A stretch of 37,089 bases of DNA from Clostridiaceae bacterium (lineage in GTDB: Bacteria > Bacillota > Clostridia > DSM-8532). Under the pieces are notes generated by a model. It searched no databases. It saw only the letters and a program-made list of their open reading frames with translations, and had not been told where the DNA came from. The stretch covers positions 1 to 37,089 of the forward strand of contig JAAXZX010000077.1 of the NCBI GenBank assembly GCA_012719645.1, in the 5' to 3' direction. This document shows, piece after piece, positions 33,903-37,089 of this stretch; the stretch's first letter is position 1, and the number at the start of each line of letters is the position of its first letter. A program made the translations under genes and the position numbers.

Positions 33903-34418
33903 ATGGCCAGTATCTTTAAGCTGAAGGATTTATCGTTTGAACACAGTAAATCACCCATACCCGAATTTTTATGGCATACCAGTCCAAACCTGTCAAAGGC
34001 AGCGGACGCGCAGCATATCCAGTTTTATGTAAGATCATTGGACAGCGGGAAGTTCTCCTTTCCTTATCATTTTCACAGGAATGCGGAAGAACTGTTTGTC
34101 ATTCTTTCAGGCAGCGCCATGCTCCGCACGCCGGATGGATTCAGGGAACTGACCGAAGGGGATGTCGTATTTTTTGAGATGGGAAGCAGCGGCGCGCACC
34201 AACTGTATAACCATACCGACAAGCCGTGCGTGTTCGTTGATATAAGGACAACCGCGGGAATTGATGTCTGCGAGTATCCCGACTCGGGGAAAATCAATAT
34301 TCTCCCGTACCAGGAGATATACCAGGGTCAGGATAAGGTTGGCTATTACCTGAACGAGGATAAACCGGCTGAGAAATGGCCGCCTGAAATCATAAGGGAC
34401 GCCGCTGCCGGCGATTGA
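33903..34418 (+). CDS. Cupin-domain protein
   Basis: A 171-residue single cupin barrel. The first motif 'FPYHFHRNAEELFVILSGSAML' has the metal-binding His-x-His and Glu; the second 'MGSSGAHQLYNHTDKPCVFVDI' has the following His. This arrangement is typical of small cupins that bind sugars or act as isomerases or dioxygenases, and no specific function follows. The start is ATG 33903 with AGGAGG eight bases upstream; the open frame before it overlaps the previous gene. Confidence 0.85.
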   Translation: MASIFKLKDLSFEHSKSPIPEFLWHTSPNLSKAADAQHIQFYVRSLDSGKFSFPYHFHRNAEELFVILSGSAMLRTPDGFRELTEGDVVFFEMGSSGAHQLYNHTDKPCVFVDIRTTAGIDVCEYPDSGKINILPYQEIYQGQDKVGYYLNEDKPAEKWPPEIIRDAAAGD

Positions 34419-34444
34419 GACAGATGGTGAAGGAAGGAAAAGTG

Positions 34445-35275
34445 ATGAAATCAAAAGCATGCTGCCTGGCATTGCTTTCAGTGATGCTTTGTTTTGTAAC
34501 TTCATGCGGTAAAACGATCAACGCGGATAATTTGAAGAAGCTGAGAACCAAAGAATACAGAAACTACACTCTATACTATGACGAGATCCTTCCTGCCGAT
34601 CAAATACAGGATTACGACACTATAACCGATAATATGTATTCCTATCTGACGACGAAAATGGGTCTTGATTTCAATAAACCGCATTTCAACGTTGCTGTTC
34701 TGCCGCTCGAAAATGACGTGGTACAGTTCCGGAAAAGGAGCACCAACGCTTGTACGGACTATGAAAACATATATATTGTTGATATGTTCAATTTACCGGA
34801 AGAGATGTATGAAAAATACGGACCTCCTCCCGAAGGAATCGCCAACAACGCGTTTACGCATGAACTGGCGCACTTGATGACCCATGGTGTGATCGACTAT
34901 AAAAAGGGCAATAAAAACAGGCCGGAGGAAATGAACTCGTTCTGCCTGGGGTTTATTGATTTTACCATTCCGGAGTTTAAGCTGCTGTATGATCTTGCAG
35001 ACATAGTAAATGGCAATATCAGCGAGGTTCAATACAGGAACCTGATGAAAAATGGATTGATATCCCTTAAGGGTGCAACAGAGGATGCGTCATTGGCTGT
35101 GTTTCTGCTGTATCTCCATATGAATGAAGAATACGGCAGAGTACGGGCTTTTCTGGAGGCAAACGATCTGGAGGATTTTATAAACAAGGCGAATTGGGGC
35201 ACAAATGATGATAAGCTTTTCAATGAGTGGCTGGATGAGTATTACAACGCAAACACCGAACCAGTGGCGCAATAG
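34445..35275 (+). CDS. Lipoprotein with HExxH metallopeptidase motif
   Basis: A 276-residue predicted lipoprotein (VTSC, Cys21) with the zinc-protease motif HELAH (His139, Glu140, His143). The setting 'NNAFTHELAHLMTHGVIDYKKG' and the later 'GATEDASLAVFLLYLHMNEEYGRVRAFL' resemble the peptidase-MA-like gluzincin fold, with the second helix carrying the third ligand. This would be a surface protease acting on a peptide or cell-wall protein. The third ligand is not identified with confidence, so an inactive relative is possible. The start ATG 34445 follows AAGGA by eight bases. The upstream cupin gene ends 26 bases earlier. Confidence 0.75.
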   Translation: MKSKACCLALLSVMLCFVTSCGKTINADNLKKLRTKEYRNYTLYYDEILPADQIQDYDTITDNMYSYLTTKMGLDFNKPHFNVAVLPLENDVVQFRKRSTNACTDYENIYIVDMFNLPEEMYEKYGPPPEGIANNAFTHELAHLMTHGVIDYKKGNKNRPEEMNSFCLGFIDFTIPEFKLLYDLADIVNGNISEVQYRNLMKNGLISLKGATEDASLAVFLLYLHMNEEYGRVRAFLEANDLEDFINKANWGTNDDKLFNEWLDEYYNANTEPVAQ

Positions 35276-35495
35276 TTGGCCCAGGCGGAACTGCCCTATA
35301 TGGCCGGTAAAAAATGGGGTAATTATTCTATGTGGATATTTTGATACACCTAAAAGAACTGCAAATAGACGCCTGCCGTGGCCGTGGGCCATTCTTTATA
35401 GCATGAGGATAATAAGGTTTTCCGACGGCTATACACGCAGGGCAGTCCCTGATGACCGGTGAAATGTAAAGAGAACCAACAAGGAGGCAGCACAA

Positions 35496-36071
35496 ATGAA
35501 ATTCTGCGTACTTATGGGAAGCCCAAAACTGAACGGCAATACCGCCGAACTGACAAAGCCATTTGTAGACGAACTTAAACGAAACGGGGCCGAGGTTACA
35601 TATATAACCCTGGCGGATAAGAATATCAAGCCTTGCAAAGGCTGCTATGCCTGCCAGCATGTAAGCGGTGAATACGGATGCGTCATTGACGACGATGATG
35701 TCCCGGGAATAATAAACCGGATGATAGAATCCGACTGCATCGTTCTTGCCACCCCGATTTATACCTGGTACTGTCCTGCGCCCATGAAGGCTCTGCTCGA
35801 CCGCCATTACGGGCTTAATAAATACTATGGCTCCGCAAAAGGCTCATTATGGGAAGGGAAAAAGATAGCCATAATCGCCACCCACGGCTATGAAAGGGGT
35901 TATGCGACCGGTCCTTTTGAAACCGGAATCAAAAGGTTCTGCAAGCATTCCAACCTTAAGTATATGGGTATGTTTTCGGTACGGGACGAGGATGACCTGG
36001 CGTCGTTCCAGACCGAATCCGCGGTTAATGGCGCAAGGGCGTTTGCAAGGATGCTGCTGTCCCGTGAATAA
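35496..36071 (+). CDS. Flavodoxin-fold NAD(P)H-dependent oxidoreductase
   Basis: A 191-residue flavoprotein of the NADPH-dependent FMN reductase family. It has 'LMGSPKLNGNTAELTKPFVDEL' (FMN phosphate loop), 'ATPIYTWYCPAPMKALLDRHYG' and a cysteine cluster 'PCKGCYACQ' after residue 45. In iron-sulphur flavoproteins such a cluster binds a 4Fe-4S centre, but the spacing here is CxxCxxC and the full set is not present, so a disulfide or no cluster is possible. GGAGGCAG precedes the ATG. Confidence 0.86.
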   Translation: MKFCVLMGSPKLNGNTAELTKPFVDELKRNGAEVTYITLADKNIKPCKGCYACQHVSGEYGCVIDDDDVPGIINRMIESDCIVLATPIYTWYCPAPMKALLDRHYGLNKYYGSAKGSLWEGKKIAIIATHGYERGYATGPFETGIKRFCKHSNLKYMGMFSVRDEDDLASFQTESAVNGARAFARMLLSRE

Positions 36072-36104
36072 TAAATGGATAAGCCGAATAAAGAGGAGAT
36101 GTGG

Positions 36105-36944
36105 ATGATGGAAGAGAAGGTTAACAGGGCATCTGCGCCCAGGGCGGACAATGACGGGGTATACCACCTTCAGCTTAAGCCCGGTGACGTGCCCGGATAT
36201 ATTATTCTTCCCGGGGCGCCCGAAAGGACGCTGAAGATCGCCGAAGACTGGGAAGAGGCTGAAGAAGTAGCCTTTAACCGGGAGTTCAGGACCGTCAGGG
36301 GAAAGTATAAAGGCATGGAAATCGCATGTACTTCCACGGGCATAGGAGGGCCGAGTTCGGAGATATGCCTGCATGAGCTCAATGTTGTGGGGGTGCATAC
36401 CTGCATCCGCGTGGGTACCACGGGCTGCATCGTTCCCGAATTCGACCTGGGTGATCTTATCATTCCTGTTGCATGTGTCAGGAAGGACGGCACTTCTTCA
36501 TCCTATGTTGAGCCTGAATACCCCGCATATGCGGATATCTATGTTGTAATGGCGCTTATGGAAGCCTGTGAGCGTCTTGGTTTCAGGTACGGGCTGGGGT
36601 TGTGCTATACGGTGGGCAGCTTCTATATAGGGCAGGGAAGGCCCCTTAATGAGGATAAAAGCGGCTTTTGGCCAAGTTTCGCGGAAAACATAATCCCCGA
36701 CCTTGCCGCTGCAAAGGTGACGAACATAGAGATGGAAGCAGCGGCGCAGTTCGTTGTGGGCAAACTACACGGGATGAGAATGGGCGCCGTGCTGGCGGTA
36801 GTGTCCAACAGGGTCCTGGACAGGTGGGGAGACGCCGGGGGCGAGGAAAAGGCCTGCCTCGCAGCTTCCGAAGCCATGAGAATCCTTAAGGAATGGGATG
36901 ACAGCGGCAGGGTTACCATTAACATAAGGATGGGGAAAGGATAA
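36105..36944 (+). CDS. Nucleoside phosphorylase (uridine phosphorylase-like)
   Basis: A 279-residue phosphorylase that splits a nucleoside with phosphate, giving base and ribose 1-phosphate. It has 'PGYIILPGAPERTLKIAEDW' (phosphate site), 'GTGIGGPSSEICLHEL'-like motif 'STGIGGPSSEI', 'RVGTTGCIVPEFDLGDLIIP' and the active-site 'NIEMEAAAQFVVGKLHG'. The order and length resemble uridine phosphorylases of the UdP family. ATG 36105 is chosen with GAGGAG six bases upstream; an ATG at 36075 lies inside the preceding gap without a site. It ends the coding run of this window. Confidence 0.85.
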   Translation: MMEEKVNRASAPRADNDGVYHLQLKPGDVPGYIILPGAPERTLKIAEDWEEAEEVAFNREFRTVRGKYKGMEIACTSTGIGGPSSEICLHELNVVGVHTCIRVGTTGCIVPEFDLGDLIIPVACVRKDGTSSSYVEPEYPAYADIYVVMALMEACERLGFRYGLGLCYTVGSFYIGQGRPLNEDKSGFWPSFAENIIPDLAAAKVTNIEMEAAAQFVVGKLHGMRMGAVLAVVSNRVLDRWGDAGGEEKACLAASEAMRILKEWDDSGRVTINIRMGKG

Positions 36945-37089
36945 AAAGAGGTCAATTGAAAAAGTAAATTCCGCTTTGCAAAAGAAAATTCCACAGATTT
37001 AGTGAGACCAGAAAGAACCTGCATTTGGTGATATTGTGACTGATCAGTTATGGACCAAAATATAGCGATGATGTAATTATATGGCTGAC
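36945..37089 (+). other. Unassigned 3' end of window
   Basis: 145 bases after the phosphorylase gene with no convincing gene, terminator or RNA. A short frame reads 'YSDDVIIWL' at the extreme end, running off the window, and could be the N-terminus of the next gene, but it is too short to call. Confidence 0.3.

Noticed and set aside
36945..37089. Possible insertion-sequence end at the right edge
   Set aside because: Short AAATTCC repeats are present, but no terminal inverted repeat or transposase frame can be seen before the window stops.
1..37089. CRISPR array, prophage, toxin-antitoxin or restriction system
   Set aside because: No regularly spaced repeats, integrase, phage structural gene, paired toxin-antitoxin frames or restriction/modification motifs were found.

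Overview
The window looks like a chromosomal segment of an anaerobic, saccharolytic member of the Clostridia. The evidence is Firmicutes-type GGAGG ribosome binding sites, several TTG/GTG starts, short clostridial lipoprotein signal peptides, a ChvE/GguA/GguB-type sugar ABC transporter, a cytoplasmic GH3 beta-glucosidase and a very large 2-hydroxyacyl-CoA dehydratase activase-like protein. The genus is not claimed. No rRNA, tRNA, CRISPR array, phage module or complete insertion sequence was seen.

Layout. 1-4730: sugar uptake, with the 3' end of a XylF-like binding protein, then a complete monosaccharide ABC transporter (lipoprotein, double ATPase, permease). Two strong hairpins lie between the binding-protein and ATPase genes, and a terminator follows the permease. 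4752-7460: membrane and envelope genes: a small multidrug-export family protein, a Gln/Glu-rich lipoprotein and an LppM-like lipoprotein. 7462-13525: glucose-6-phosphate dehydrogenase on the minus strand, then a 1434-residue protein with two activase ATPase domains and cysteine-rich dehydratase-like regions. 13533-16624: LysE-type exporter, nitroreductase, MerR/TipAS regulator with a textbook 19-bp-spacer promoter, and a small lipoprotein.

16880-18674 is a metal/redox block. A CsoR-type repressor gene with its own terminator is followed by a glutaredoxin-like gene. The glutaredoxin promoter is overlapped by a near-perfect CsoR-type palindrome. A ZIP-family metal transporter follows, with its own promoter and an unusually long, structured leader. 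18806-22907 carries the GH3 enzyme and a polytopic GT-C-like membrane protein. 22958-26486 is a thiol-disulfide region: CcdA and a TlpA/ResA-like protein in one operon, a cyclase-family hydrolase, and a thioredoxin/thioredoxin-reductase fusion. 26729-29405 has an MscS channel, a second nitroreductase and an unknown coiled-coil protein.

29436-36944 is a run of eleven small plus-strand genes: two methyltransferases, PHP phosphoesterase, YjbR-like protein, two GNATs, flavin reductase, cupin, an HExxH lipoprotein, a flavodoxin-fold reductase and a nucleoside phosphorylase. Most have their own ribosome binding site, and they share no obvious pathway; they look like a stack of accessory housekeeping and detoxification genes.

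The best leads for new biology are the CsoR-operator/glutaredoxin unit, the ZIP transporter leader, the double-activase giant protein, and the thioredoxin-reductase fusion with an altered NADPH motif.
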